The notes under the pieces: generated by a model
Told to the model about the DNA's origin: nothing
Database searches by the model: none
Seen by the model: the letters and a program-made list of their open reading frames with translations, nothing else
Origin: Thermoflexus sp.
Lineage (GTDB): Bacteria > Chloroflexota > Anaerolineae > Thermoflexales > Thermoflexaceae
DNA length: 64,000 bases
Direction: 5' to 3'
NCBI RefSeq assembly: GCF_034432235.1
Contig: NZ_DAOUCJ010000079.1
Coordinates: forward strand, 1-64,000
Part shown: piece after piece, positions 44,085 through 51,175 of the stretch
How positions within the stretch are numbered: the first letter of the stretch is position 1
How the letters are laid out: each line of letters opens with the position of its first letter
Made by a program: the position numbers and the translations under genes

Positions 44085-44672
44085 ATGGGGCTGTGGCTGG
44101 CGCTGGCGGCTTACCTGGTGGGCTCGATCCTGCCGGCGGAGATCTTTGTGCGCTGGCGGACGGGTCGAAGCCCGCACGACTTTGAAGACAACCCCGGAGG
44201 CGGCGGGGCATGGCGGCTGGCCGGACCGCTGGCCGGGGTGATCACGATCCTGTTCGATATGGGGAAAGGGGCGATCCCCACCGCTATCGCCCTGCAGGCC
44301 GGGTTCCGCCCGCCGGAGCTGATCGCCGTGGCGGTCGCGCCGGTGATCGGCCACTGCTGGCCGTTCTACAAGATCATCCGCCTCGATCGGGGCGGGCGAG
44401 GGTTAGGGCCGGCGACCGGCGCGTTGTTCGCCATGGCCTTCCGCGAGGTGGTGCCCGCTTACATCCTGGGGGCGCTCGTCGCCTATCGTCTCCGCTGGCT
44501 CCCCAGCGTGGGCATTGTCGCCTTTCCCCTCGGGCTGATCCTGATGCTCCTCTGGCACGTTCCCCCGGAGCGTCTCACGGCGGCCCTCGCGGTCATGCTG
44601 GTGGTGCTGGTCCGGAATGTGGGGCTTTTGTGGACCGTGCTTCGCACCCGCGGGGCGCGGTTGCCGCATTAA
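44085..44672 (+). CDS. plsY: PlsY-like acyl-phosphate:glycerol-3-phosphate acyltransferase (divergent)
   Basis: The 195-aa integral membrane protein has about five helices and the PlsY order of motifs: YLVGSILPAEIFVRW, then DNPGGGGAWRLAG in place of NPGATN, DMGKGAIPTA, and GHCWPFYKIIRLDRGGRGLG in place of the usual GGKG. The enzyme would acylate glycerol-3-phosphate in phospholipid synthesis. The changes in two conserved loops make it a divergent member, and a different acceptor is possible. GAGGAGGGG precedes the ATG. Confidence 0.75.
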   Translation: MGLWLALAAYLVGSILPAEIFVRWRTGRSPHDFEDNPGGGGAWRLAGPLAGVITILFDMGKGAIPTAIALQAGFRPPELIAVAVAPVIGHCWPFYKIIRLDRGGRGLGPATGALFAMAFREVVPAYILGALVAYRLRWLPSVGIVAFPLGLILMLLWHVPPERLTAALAVMLVVLVRNVGLLWTVLRTRGARLPH

Positions 44673-44725
44673 CCGGAAGGCCAGGGCGGCCAGGATCGCC
44701 CCAGCGCCCAGGGATGAGGAACGCG

Positions 44726-45439
44726 ATGAACGCGGGCCCCCGTGTGGTGGCCCTGACAGGCGCCGGGATCTCCGCGGAGAGCGGGGTCCCAACGTTTCGA
44801 GGCCCAGGCGGCCTCTGGGAGCGATATCGCCCCGAGGAGCTGGCGACGCCGGAGGCCTTCGCCCGGGATCCGAAACGGGTCTGGGCGTGGTATGCATGGC
44901 GTCGGGAGCGAATCGCCCGGGCGGAGCCGAATCCCGCCCATCAGACGCTGGCCGAGATGGAAGCGGCCCTGCCGGGCTTTCTCCTTATCACCCAGAATGT
45001 GGACGGCCTGCACCAGCGAGCCGGCAGCCGTCGGGTCATCGAGCTGCACGGCAATCTCTGGCGCGTGCGCTGCACCCGGGAGGGGCGAACCTGGGAGGAT
45101 GGCCGGGTTCCCCTGCCGGAGATCCCGCCCCGCTGCCCCGCCTGTGGCGCGCTGCTACGCCCCGACGTCGTCTGGTTCGGCGAGCCCCTTCCTTCTGCCG
45201 CCTGGAGCCAGGCGCTGGAGGCGGCCCGGCAGGCGGAGATCTTCCTGGTGATCGGAACCTCGGGGACGGTGGAGCCCGCCGCAAGCCTCCCGCGCCTGGC
45301 CCGATCCCACGGCGCTCGGATCATCGAGTTCAACCTGGAGGAGACCCCGCTCACCCCCCTTGCCGATGACGTCTGGCGCGGCCCGGTGGGGGAGACCCTG
45401 CCGCGCTGGTGGCACGCTTTCCGGGATGGCTCCCGGTAG
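44726..45439 (+). CDS. cobB: Sirtuin, NAD-dependent deacylase (class III type)
   Basis: The 237-aa Sir2 protein has LTGAGISAESGVPTFRG, TQNVDGLHQRAGS with the catalytic HGN (IELHGNLW), and VIGTSGTVEPAASL. The YAWR sequence (Tyr-x-x-Arg) in the helix after RVWAW is the mark of desuccinylase/demalonylase sirtuins such as SIRT5 and CobB. The zinc site is reduced: one Cys at VRCTREG and a CPAC pair, as in E. coli CobB. GATGAGGA precedes the ATG at 44726; an ATG at 44714 is the alternative. It follows plsY by 53 bp. Confidence 0.92.
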   Translation: MNAGPRVVALTGAGISAESGVPTFRGPGGLWERYRPEELATPEAFARDPKRVWAWYAWRRERIARAEPNPAHQTLAEMEAALPGFLLITQNVDGLHQRAGSRRVIELHGNLWRVRCTREGRTWEDGRVPLPEIPPRCPACGALLRPDVVWFGEPLPSAAWSQALEAARQAEIFLVIGTSGTVEPAASLPRLARSHGARIIEFNLEETPLTPLADDVWRGPVGETLPRWWHAFRDGSR

Positions 45440-45814
45440 CAGGCTTCCCCATTCCCCCCAGGCCTCTCTTCTGTAACCTCCTCTTCACCGGATTCCAACT
45501 TCAGGCCCATACATTGCAGGGGAATGCGGGCGCCTTGGTGAAGACCGTAGCCGGCGCCCTTTTTCCCCTCTTGGGGATGGGCGCGCCCTCAACCCGTCCA
45601 TTCCCCCCAAACCAGGGGGGACCCGCTCTCCAGCCCCGCGGCGTTCTCCAGGGCCCGGCCCGGAGGGCCCCGGAGAACCGGCTCCCAGCTCCCCATTCGC
45701 GGATGGGATCCGGGGAGTTGCTGTTCGCCCCCTTCCTCACCGCGCCGGAAACGCAGCGTCAGGAAGGGCCATCTCATGCGATACGAGGTCCCTGCTAAAA
45801 AAGGAGCGCTTCCC
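45440..45814. other. 375-bp intergenic region with terminator and hairpins
   Basis: It contains an intrinsic terminator (45528-45564), a CCCCCC/GGGGGG hairpin near 45603-45620 and an interrupted stem GTTCTCC...GGAGAAC with inner GGGCC/GGCCC (45643-45678). The final bases hold AAAAAAGGAGCG, the ribosome-binding site of the sortase-substrate gene. I see no gene here and no clear promoter. Confidence 0.5.
45528..45564 (+). terminator. Intrinsic terminator after the sirtuin gene
   Basis: GGGCGCC and GGCGCCC pair across an 18-base loop and are followed directly by TTTTT (45560-45564). Confidence 0.65.
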
Positions 45815-46639
45815 ATGATCCATTTCCGTAAAGCATGGAGGATCGGTCGGATCCTTCTCCTGTTCGGCTTGCTTTACACCATACAGGCCGCCCCGGCGCC
45901 GGCAAGGGCCGATCATGGGGGAAACCCCAATATCGCGGACATCGTGCTGACCGTCCCCCAGACGTATATGATCTGCCCCTCCGGCACAGACTCCGATGGG
46001 GTGGCGCTCCGCAATGTGGGAACCCGCTGGCTGAGGGGATATGTCCAGCTGGACTTCGTCATCCCCAACGGCGGCGGACGTCAGATGGTCCAGCGCTGGG
46101 ATGTCCTCCAGGGGGGAGATTACCGGCTGGAGATCGTCTATCCGGCCTGGGAGACGTGGCCGGCGGGCTTCTTTGAAATGCATGTGGATCTGGCCTTCGA
46201 GGTCTATCCGACGGAGGCCGACGCGCGGGCGGGGACGAACCTGCTGGGGACGATCGGGCCGGGCCACTCGTGGGATATTTTCTGCCTGGCCGAGCGGCCT
46301 CCGGCGACGGCGACTCCCTCGCCGACTCCATCTCCGACCTCGACGGCGATGCCGCCGCCCCCGGTCACGCCCACACCAACGCCGGTCGCCGCGCCCCCGA
46401 CCGCCACTCCCAGCCCGCTTCCCACCGAAACGCCGGTCATCGTTCCACCCGTGGCCCCACCCGTTACCCCTGCGATGGACCCCACGCCAACGCGCTCCGA
46501 GCCGGTGGATGGGGAATTGCTGGGCCGCACGGGCGCGGAGGGCGCTCCATCCCCCGCGCCCTGGATCTCCGGGTTATCCCTGGGGATCGCTGGGGGGCTC
46601 GCGATGCGGCGCATTCTCGGCCGTCGACGGCGTGGATAA
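45815..46639 (+). CDS. Secreted cell-surface protein with a C-terminal sortase sorting signal
   Basis: The 274-aa protein has a signal peptide (about residues 9-31, ending APARA), a beta-rich domain (about 35-160) with two cysteines, and a Pro/Thr-rich spacer (about 165-225) of the kind that spans a cell envelope. Its end has the three parts of a sorting signal: LGRTG (an LxxTG form), a hydrophobic segment with WISGLSLGIAGGLA, and an RRRR tail. A sortase gene follows 32 bp later. It is therefore probably anchored covalently to the cell surface. The function of the folded domain is unknown. AAGGAG lies eight bases before the ATG. Confidence 0.8.
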   Translation: MIHFRKAWRIGRILLLFGLLYTIQAAPAPARADHGGNPNIADIVLTVPQTYMICPSGTDSDGVALRNVGTRWLRGYVQLDFVIPNGGGRQMVQRWDVLQGGDYRLEIVYPAWETWPAGFFEMHVDLAFEVYPTEADARAGTNLLGTIGPGHSWDIFCLAERPPATATPSPTPSPTSTAMPPPPVTPTPTPVAAPPTATPSPLPTETPVIVPPVAPPVTPAMDPTPTRSEPVDGELLGRTGAEGAPSPAPWISGLSLGIAGGLAMRRILGRRRRG

Positions 46640-46671
46640 GGGCCTGCGATGATCGCCCCGGGGATCCTCCA

Positions 46672-47376
46672 ATGACGAACCTGGAGCGCTGGGTCCTGGG
46701 CCTCGGGCTTCTCCTGAGCGGGCTCCCCGACGCGATGCCGTTCGCCCGGCGATCGGAGGAGGCAGCTCGAGCAACGTCTCCTCCCATCGTTCCCGTGGAG
46801 GAAGCCGACATCGCTTCGGGCCTCGAAGAACCGATCCCGGGAGCCCCCATCTCCGATGGGGGCGCGTCCGGGCATGAGCCGTGGATGGCGAGGCCGGAGA
46901 GGACCGCGGCCCTTGTAGAGGGTGGGATCCCGGAGCGTCTGGTGATCCCATCCATCGCGCTGGACGCCCCGGTCGTTCCCGCGGCATCGCGGTTCGTTTC
47001 CATCGGGGGACGTCGCTATCGGGAATGGCTGGCGCCGGATCGGTATGCGGCGGGCTGGCATCCCCTATCCGCGAGAGCAGGGATGCCCGGCAACATGGTC
47101 CTCAGCGGCCACAACAACATCGCGGGGGCGGTGTTCCGGCGTCTAACGGACGTGAAGATCGGAGATCCGATCTGGATCCACACCCGCGACCGGGTTTTCC
47201 GCTATGAGGTGACCGAACGCCATGTGCTTCCGGAGCGGGACCAGCCTCTAACGGTTCGACAGGCGAACGCCCGGTGGATCGGGCCGTTTCCGGATGAGCG
47301 ACTGACGCTGGTCACCTGCTGGCCTCCCTGGAGCAACTCCCATCGCCTGATTGTGGTCGCCCGCCCGAGGCCGTGA
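46672..47376 (+). CDS. Sortase (class E/F-like transpeptidase)
   Basis: The 234-aa protein has a short N-terminal hydrophobic anchor, an Ala/Pro/Glu-rich link and a sortase domain from about residue 80: ERLVIPSIALDAPVV, LSGHNNIAGAVF with the catalytic His, and LTLVTCWPPWSNSHRLIVVA with the catalytic Cys and Arg. It would cleave the LGRTG signal of the preceding protein and join it to an envelope amine. No strong Shine-Dalgarno site is visible, so coupling to the upstream gene or a different start is possible. A GC-rich palindrome follows. Confidence 0.88.
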   Translation: MTNLERWVLGLGLLLSGLPDAMPFARRSEEAARATSPPIVPVEEADIASGLEEPIPGAPISDGGASGHEPWMARPERTAALVEGGIPERLVIPSIALDAPVVPAASRFVSIGGRRYREWLAPDRYAAGWHPLSARAGMPGNMVLSGHNNIAGAVFRRLTDVKIGDPIWIHTRDRVFRYEVTERHVLPERDQPLTVRQANARWIGPFPDERLTLVTCWPPWSNSHRLIVVARPRP

Positions 47377-47390
47377 GGGCCGTTGGGGGA

Positions 47391-47413
47391 CCCCTCCCCG
47401 AAACGGGGAGGGG
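47391..47413. repeat. GC-rich palindrome, second copy
   Basis: CCCCTCCCC-GAAA-CGGGGAGGGG is a perfect hairpin sharing 20 bases with 43918-43937. It lies just after the sortase stop and before the ilv promoter, so it may end the sortase transcript. Confidence 0.7.
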
Positions 47414-47446
47414 GAGGTGCCGGGGTGAAAAATGCGGCAGGGGCTC

Positions 47447-47475
47447 TTGACAAAATCCTCGATTTGTGCTATAAA
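47447..47475 (+). promoter_or_regulatory. Promoter of the ilv-leu operon
   Basis: TTGACA (47447-47452), a 17-bp spacer and TATAAA (47470-47475) give a predicted start near 47482, 30 nt before the leader peptide ATG and about 245 nt before ilvB. Confidence 0.85.
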
Positions 47476-47511
47476 CAGCGTCAAACCCTGAACTGGTGGG
47501 AACGGAAGCCC

Positions 47512-47622
47512 ATGGCCTTCGGTCTGGTGGTTCTCTCCCTCGTCCTTATCGTCCTCATCCTTCGGGGCATCCTTCGCCTCGGAGAGGCGATGCCCGTTTG
47601 GGAGGGAACCACCCCCGGTTAG
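47512..47622 (+). CDS. Branched-chain amino-acid leader peptide (attenuator)
   Basis: The 36-codon frame starts at ATG 47512 with GGAAG five bases upstream and ends at TAG 47620-47622. Residues 5-23 contain eight Leu, four Val and three Ile in 19 positions. Such a run is expected of an ilv leader peptide whose translation senses charged Leu-, Val- and Ile-tRNA. It lies between a consensus promoter and a terminator in front of ilvB. The peptide itself probably has no other role; a small membrane peptide is the alternative, since the run is hydrophobic. The RNA pairings described for the attenuator make the leader reading much more likely. Confidence 0.85.
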   Translation: MAFGLVVLSLVLIVLILRGILRLGEAMPVWEGTTPG

Positions 47623-47698
47623 CCCGGATCGCAGTCCACAGCTTTCATATCCACACATTCGGAGGGGGCCTCCCAAACGGGAGGCCCCCTCCCTTTTT
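47529..47698 (+). promoter_or_regulatory. Transcription attenuator of the ilv-leu operon
   Basis: Four segments can be read. Segment 1 (47529-47538, GGTTCTCTCC), inside the Leu/Val/Ile codons, pairs with GGAGGGAACC at 47601-47610. Segment 2 (47593-47605, CCCGTTTGGGAGG) is the exact complement of segment 3 (47669-47681, CCTCCCAAACGGG). Segment 3 is also the 5' arm and loop of the terminator at 47661-47698. A ribosome stalled on the BCAA codons would cover segment 1, free segment 2 and prevent termination. A ribosome at the stop codon would cover segment 2 and let the terminator form. Confidence 0.85.
47661..47698 (+). terminator. Attenuator terminator before ilvB
   Basis: A perfect 14-bp stem (GGAGGGGGCCTCCC and its complement) with an AAAC loop is followed by C and TTTTT. 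It ends 28 bp before the ilvB ATG. Confidence 0.92.
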
Positions 47699-47726
47699 AT
47701 CCCCGCCCGGCGAAAGGAGGGATCCG

Positions 47727-49484
47727 ATGGAAACGATGACGATGGCCCAGGCTGCCACAACGCCCCGCCTGCTTCGACGGGAGCGCCGTCGGATGAAAAC
47801 GGCATGGGCCGTGATGGAAGCCCTGGTCCGCGAAGGCGTGGAGGTGATCTTCGGCGTCCCCGGCGGCGCCTCCCTGCCCCTTTATGATGCCCTCTGCGAT
47901 TACCCCCAGATCCGCCACGTCCTCGTCCGCCACGAACAGTGCGCCGTCCACATGGCGGAGGGATACGCCCGGGCAACCGGGAAGCCCGGGGTGTGCTTCA
48001 CCACCTCCGGCCCCGGCGCGACGAACCTGGTCACGGGCCTCACGGACGCGATGATGGATTCCACACCGGTGGTGGCGATCACCGGCCAGGTCCCCACGTT
48101 CTTTATGGGGGGCGATGCCTTCCAGGAGGCCGATGTCATCGGCCTCACGATGTCCGTCACCAAACACAACTGGCTGGTGCGCAAGCCGGCCCAGGCCCTC
48201 GAGGCCGTCCACCTGGCCTTCCGGCTGGCCACCGACGGACGGCCCGGCCCAACCCTGGTGGATCTCCCCCGGGATGTGCTGCTCACCGAGGCGGATTTCG
48301 TCCTCGAGGACCCGGAGGCCTTCTCGCTCCCGCGCCCGCGCCCGCCTTTCCCGGACGAAAGAACGCTCCGACAGGCGGCCGATCTCATCGCGCAATCCCA
48401 GCGCCCCATCCTCTATGTCGGCGGGGGGGTCATCCATTCCGGCGCCGCCCCGGAGATCCGGGCGCTGGCGGAGAAGGCCCGCATCCCGGTGACCACGACG
48501 CTGATGGGCCTGGGGGCTTTCCCCGAGGATCACCCCTATGCGCTCAAGATGCTGGGGATGCATGGGACCGTTTACGCGAACTTCGCCATCAATTTCTCCG
48601 ACCTCATCATCGCCGTCGGCGCCCGCTTCGATGATCGGGTGACCGGCAAGCTCTCCGCCTTCGCCCCCCACGCGAAGGTGATCCACATCGACATCGATCC
48701 GGCGGAGATCAACAAGAACCGCCGGGCCGATGTGGCCCTCATCGGCGACGCCAGGCAGATCCTGCGCGCCCTGCTCCCGCTGGTTCGTCCCCCGGATACC
48801 GAGGCCTGGTGGCGTCAGATCGAGGACTGGAAGGCCCGCTACCCGCTGCGCTACCGGCAGGGGGATGAGGTCATCAAGCCCCAGTTCGCCATTCAGATGA
48901 TCTACGAGCTGACGAAAGACCACCGGCCGATCGTCACCCTCGATGTGGGCCAGCACCAGATGTGGGCCGCCCAGTTCTTCATATGGAAGGAGCCGCGGAC
49001 CTGCATCACCTCCGGCGGGCTGGGGACGATGGGCTTCAGCCTGCCGGCGGCGGTCGGCGCCCAGTTCGGCTGCCCGGACCGGCTGGTGATCAACATCAAC
49101 GGCGATGGGTCCTTCCAGATGACCTTCCAGGCCCTGATCACGGCTGTGGAATGGCGGCTGCCCATCAAGGTGTTCATCATCAACAACCAGTATCTGGGGA
49201 TGGTCCGCCAGTGGCAGGAGCTGTTCTACAACCGGCGTTACTCCGCCGTCTATCTGGCCAACCCGGACTTCGCCCGCATGGCTGAAGCGGTGGGCGCCGC
49301 CGGGATCCGGGTGGAGCGGCCGGATCAGGTCGAGCCGGCCATCCGACAGGCCCTGGCGATCACGGATCGGCCGGTGGTGGTCGACATCCTGGTGGATCCG
49401 GAGGAGAACTGCTTCCCGATGATCCCCTCCGGGATGACGGTGTTCGATATGATGATCGCCCCCGGCGTGAAGGCCGTGCCGTAA
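47727..49484 (+). CDS. ilvB: Acetolactate synthase large subunit
   Basis: The 585-aa ThDP enzyme joins two pyruvates (valine, leucine) or pyruvate and 2-oxobutyrate (isoleucine). Visible are FGVPGGASLPLYD, the ThDP-activating Glu in RHEQCAVHMAEGYAR, FAD-domain VGARFDDRVTGKL, and the ThDP-Mg site NGDGSFQMTFQALITA with NNQYLGMVRQWQE. AAAGGAGG precedes the ATG. It is the first structural gene of the operon and lies directly after the attenuator. Confidence 0.97.
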   Translation: METMTMAQAATTPRLLRRERRRMKTAWAVMEALVREGVEVIFGVPGGASLPLYDALCDYPQIRHVLVRHEQCAVHMAEGYARATGKPGVCFTTSGPGATNLVTGLTDAMMDSTPVVAITGQVPTFFMGGDAFQEADVIGLTMSVTKHNWLVRKPAQALEAVHLAFRLATDGRPGPTLVDLPRDVLLTEADFVLEDPEAFSLPRPRPPFPDERTLRQAADLIAQSQRPILYVGGGVIHSGAAPEIRALAEKARIPVTTTLMGLGAFPEDHPYALKMLGMHGTVYANFAINFSDLIIAVGARFDDRVTGKLSAFAPHAKVIHIDIDPAEINKNRRADVALIGDARQILRALLPLVRPPDTEAWWRQIEDWKARYPLRYRQGDEVIKPQFAIQMIYELTKDHRPIVTLDVGQHQMWAAQFFIWKEPRTCITSGGLGTMGFSLPAAVGAQFGCPDRLVININGDGSFQMTFQALITAVEWRLPIKVFIINNQYLGMVRQWQELFYNRRYSAVYLANPDFARMAEAVGAAGIRVERPDQVEPAIRQALAITDRPVVVDILVDPEENCFPMIPSGMTVFDMMIAPGVKAVP

Positions 49485-49513
49485 TTGGGGAAACATCCAA
49501 CCAGGAGGCGAGG

Positions 49514-50032
49514 ATGCCGCACTGGCTGGCGGTGACGATTGAAAACTCCGTGGAGAGCCTGAACCGGGTGTTCCATCTGCTGCGCCGACGTCACCTTCCG
49601 GTGGGCGCGATCTCCATGTGCCGGACGGAGGATCCGCAGGATCTCCGGCTGCTGATCCCGGTGGACCCGGCCCGGGTGGATCCGCAGCGGGTCCGGGCCA
49701 ACCTGGAGAAGCTCCTCTGCGTGAAGGCGGTGGAGGATTGGGGGGAACGCCCCCTGGTGATCCGGGATATGGCTCTGGTGAAGGTCCGGGCTCCGGCGGA
49801 GGCATGGGTGGAGATCGCCCAGCTGGCGGAGTTCTACCGGGCCCGGATCGTCGATGTCGGCCCGGAGACCCTGATCGTGGAAGTCACGGGCTCGGCGGAG
49901 AAGGTGGATTCCTGCATCGCCCGTTTGCAACGGTTCGGCGTTGTGGAGGTGACCCGCTCCGGCCCGATGGCGATGGTCCGGGGCCAGGGGGAGGCCGCGC
50001 CGGCCGAGCGGGTGGCAGAGGCCGCCGCATGA
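49514..50032 (+). CDS. ilvN: Acetolactate synthase small (regulatory) subunit
   Basis: The 172-aa subunit has the N-terminal ACT domain (LAVTIENSVESLNRVFHLLRRR, residues 4-75) that binds valine and gives feedback inhibition, and a C-terminal domain with FYRARIVDVGPETLIVEVTGS that activates the large subunit. It lies 29 bp after ilvB with AGGAGGCGAGG before the ATG. Confidence 0.95.
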   Translation: MPHWLAVTIENSVESLNRVFHLLRRRHLPVGAISMCRTEDPQDLRLLIPVDPARVDPQRVRANLEKLLCVKAVEDWGERPLVIRDMALVKVRAPAEAWVEIAQLAEFYRARIVDVGPETLIVEVTGSAEKVDSCIARLQRFGVVEVTRSGPMAMVRGQGEAAPAERVAEAAA

Positions 50033-50117
50033 CCGCCGGTTTTCGCAGCAGCCTTCCCCGACCCTGAGGGGGCAAAAGCCCGTCAACCGCATAAATCCCG
50101 CAACCGGAGGTATCCCG

Positions 50118-51119
50118 ATGGCGCGCATTTACTATGACGCGGATGCCGATCTCAGCCTGCTGAACGGCCGTCGGATCGCCGTTCTGGGTTACGGCAGCCA
50201 GGGCCATGCCCATGCCCTGAACCTCAAAGACAGCGGCTGCGATGTGTGTGTGGGCCTCTACCGGGGGAGCAAGTCCTGGGCGAAGGCCGAGGCGGACGGA
50301 CTGCCGGTCTACGAGGTTCCAGAGGCGGTGCGGCGATCCGACATCATCGTGATGCTGGTGCCGGATCCGGCCCAGCCCGCCCTCTACCGGGAGGCCGTGG
50401 CGCCGAATCTCTCCCCGGGCAAGACCCTCATGTTCGCCCACGGCTTCAACATCCGGTTCGGCCAGATCGTCCCGCCCCCCGACGTGGACGTGAGCATGGT
50501 GGCCCCGAAATCCCCCGGGCACCGGATGCGGGAGGTTTTCAAGGAAGGAGGAGGGGTTCCGGCGCTGGTCGCCGTCCATCAGGATGCGACGGGGAAGGCG
50601 CTGCCGACCGCTCTCGCCTACGCCAAGGGCATCGGATGCACCCGCGCCGGGGTGATCGAGACCACCTTCGCGGAGGAAACCGAGACCGATCTCTTCGGCG
50701 AGCAGGTGGTGCTGTGCGGGGGAGTCACCCATCTGATCAAGGCGGCCTTCGAGATCCTGGTGGAGGCCGGCTACCAGCCGGAGATCGCGTATTTTGAGTG
50801 CCTCAACGAGCTGAAGCTGATCGTGGATCTGATGTATCAGGGCGGCCTTTCTTACATGCGCTATTCGGTCAGCGACACAGCGGAATACGGCGATTACCGC
50901 AGCGGGCCCCGGGTGATCGACGATCACGTGCGGGCCACCATGAAGCAGATCCTGGAAGAGATCCGCAGCGGGGCGTTCGCCGAGGAATGGATCGAGGAGA
51001 ACGCGAAGGGCCGTCCATGGTTCAACGCCAAGCGCGAGGAGGAGCGCAAACACCCGATCGAGGAAGTGGGCCGCCGGCTGCGGGCGATGATGCCCTGGCT
51101 GAATCCGAAAGAGGTGTGA
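50118..51119 (+). CDS. ilvC: Ketol-acid reductoisomerase
   Basis: The 333-aa class I enzyme isomerises and reduces acetolactate. The dinucleotide motif is VLGYGSQGHAHALNLKDSG, followed by VGLYRGSKSW, whose Arg and Ser suggest NADPH use. The knotted C-terminal domain has the metal ligands in ETETDLFGEQVVLCGG and ECLNELKLIVDLMYQGG. CCGGAGGTATCC precedes the ATG. It sits 85 bp after ilvN in the same operon. Confidence 0.97.
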   Translation: MARIYYDADADLSLLNGRRIAVLGYGSQGHAHALNLKDSGCDVCVGLYRGSKSWAKAEADGLPVYEVPEAVRRSDIIVMLVPDPAQPALYREAVAPNLSPGKTLMFAHGFNIRFGQIVPPPDVDVSMVAPKSPGHRMREVFKEGGGVPALVAVHQDATGKALPTALAYAKGIGCTRAGVIETTFAEETETDLFGEQVVLCGGVTHLIKAAFEILVEAGYQPEIAYFECLNELKLIVDLMYQGGLSYMRYSVSDTAEYGDYRSGPRVIDDHVRATMKQILEEIRSGAFAEEWIEENAKGRPWFNAKREEERKHPIEEVGRRLRAMMPWLNPKEV

Positions 51120-51175
51120 AGCGGGGCAACCGCTCCCCGCCAGCGAAGCGATCCACAACGGGAAAGGAGGTCCGG

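Noticed and set aside
43918..47413. Insertion sequence bounded by GC-rich inverted repeats
   Set aside because: The enclosed genes (plsY, sirtuin, sortase pair) are ordinary host-type genes with no transposase. The repeats are themselves hairpins, not IS ends.
47512..47622. Small membrane protein with a single hydrophobic helix
   Set aside because: The hydrophobic run is what Leu/Val/Ile codons would encode anyway. The position between promoter and terminator and the RNA complementarity favour a leader peptide.
47482..47700. T-box riboswitch before ilvB
   Set aside because: The leader is upstream of an amino-acid operon, but the conserved T-box AGGGTGGNACCGCG sequence is absent. The leader peptide and alternative pairings explain it better.
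47697..49805. 702-codon open frame antisense to ilvB and ilvN
   Set aside because: Same reason: ilvB and ilvN are unmistakable on the plus strand.
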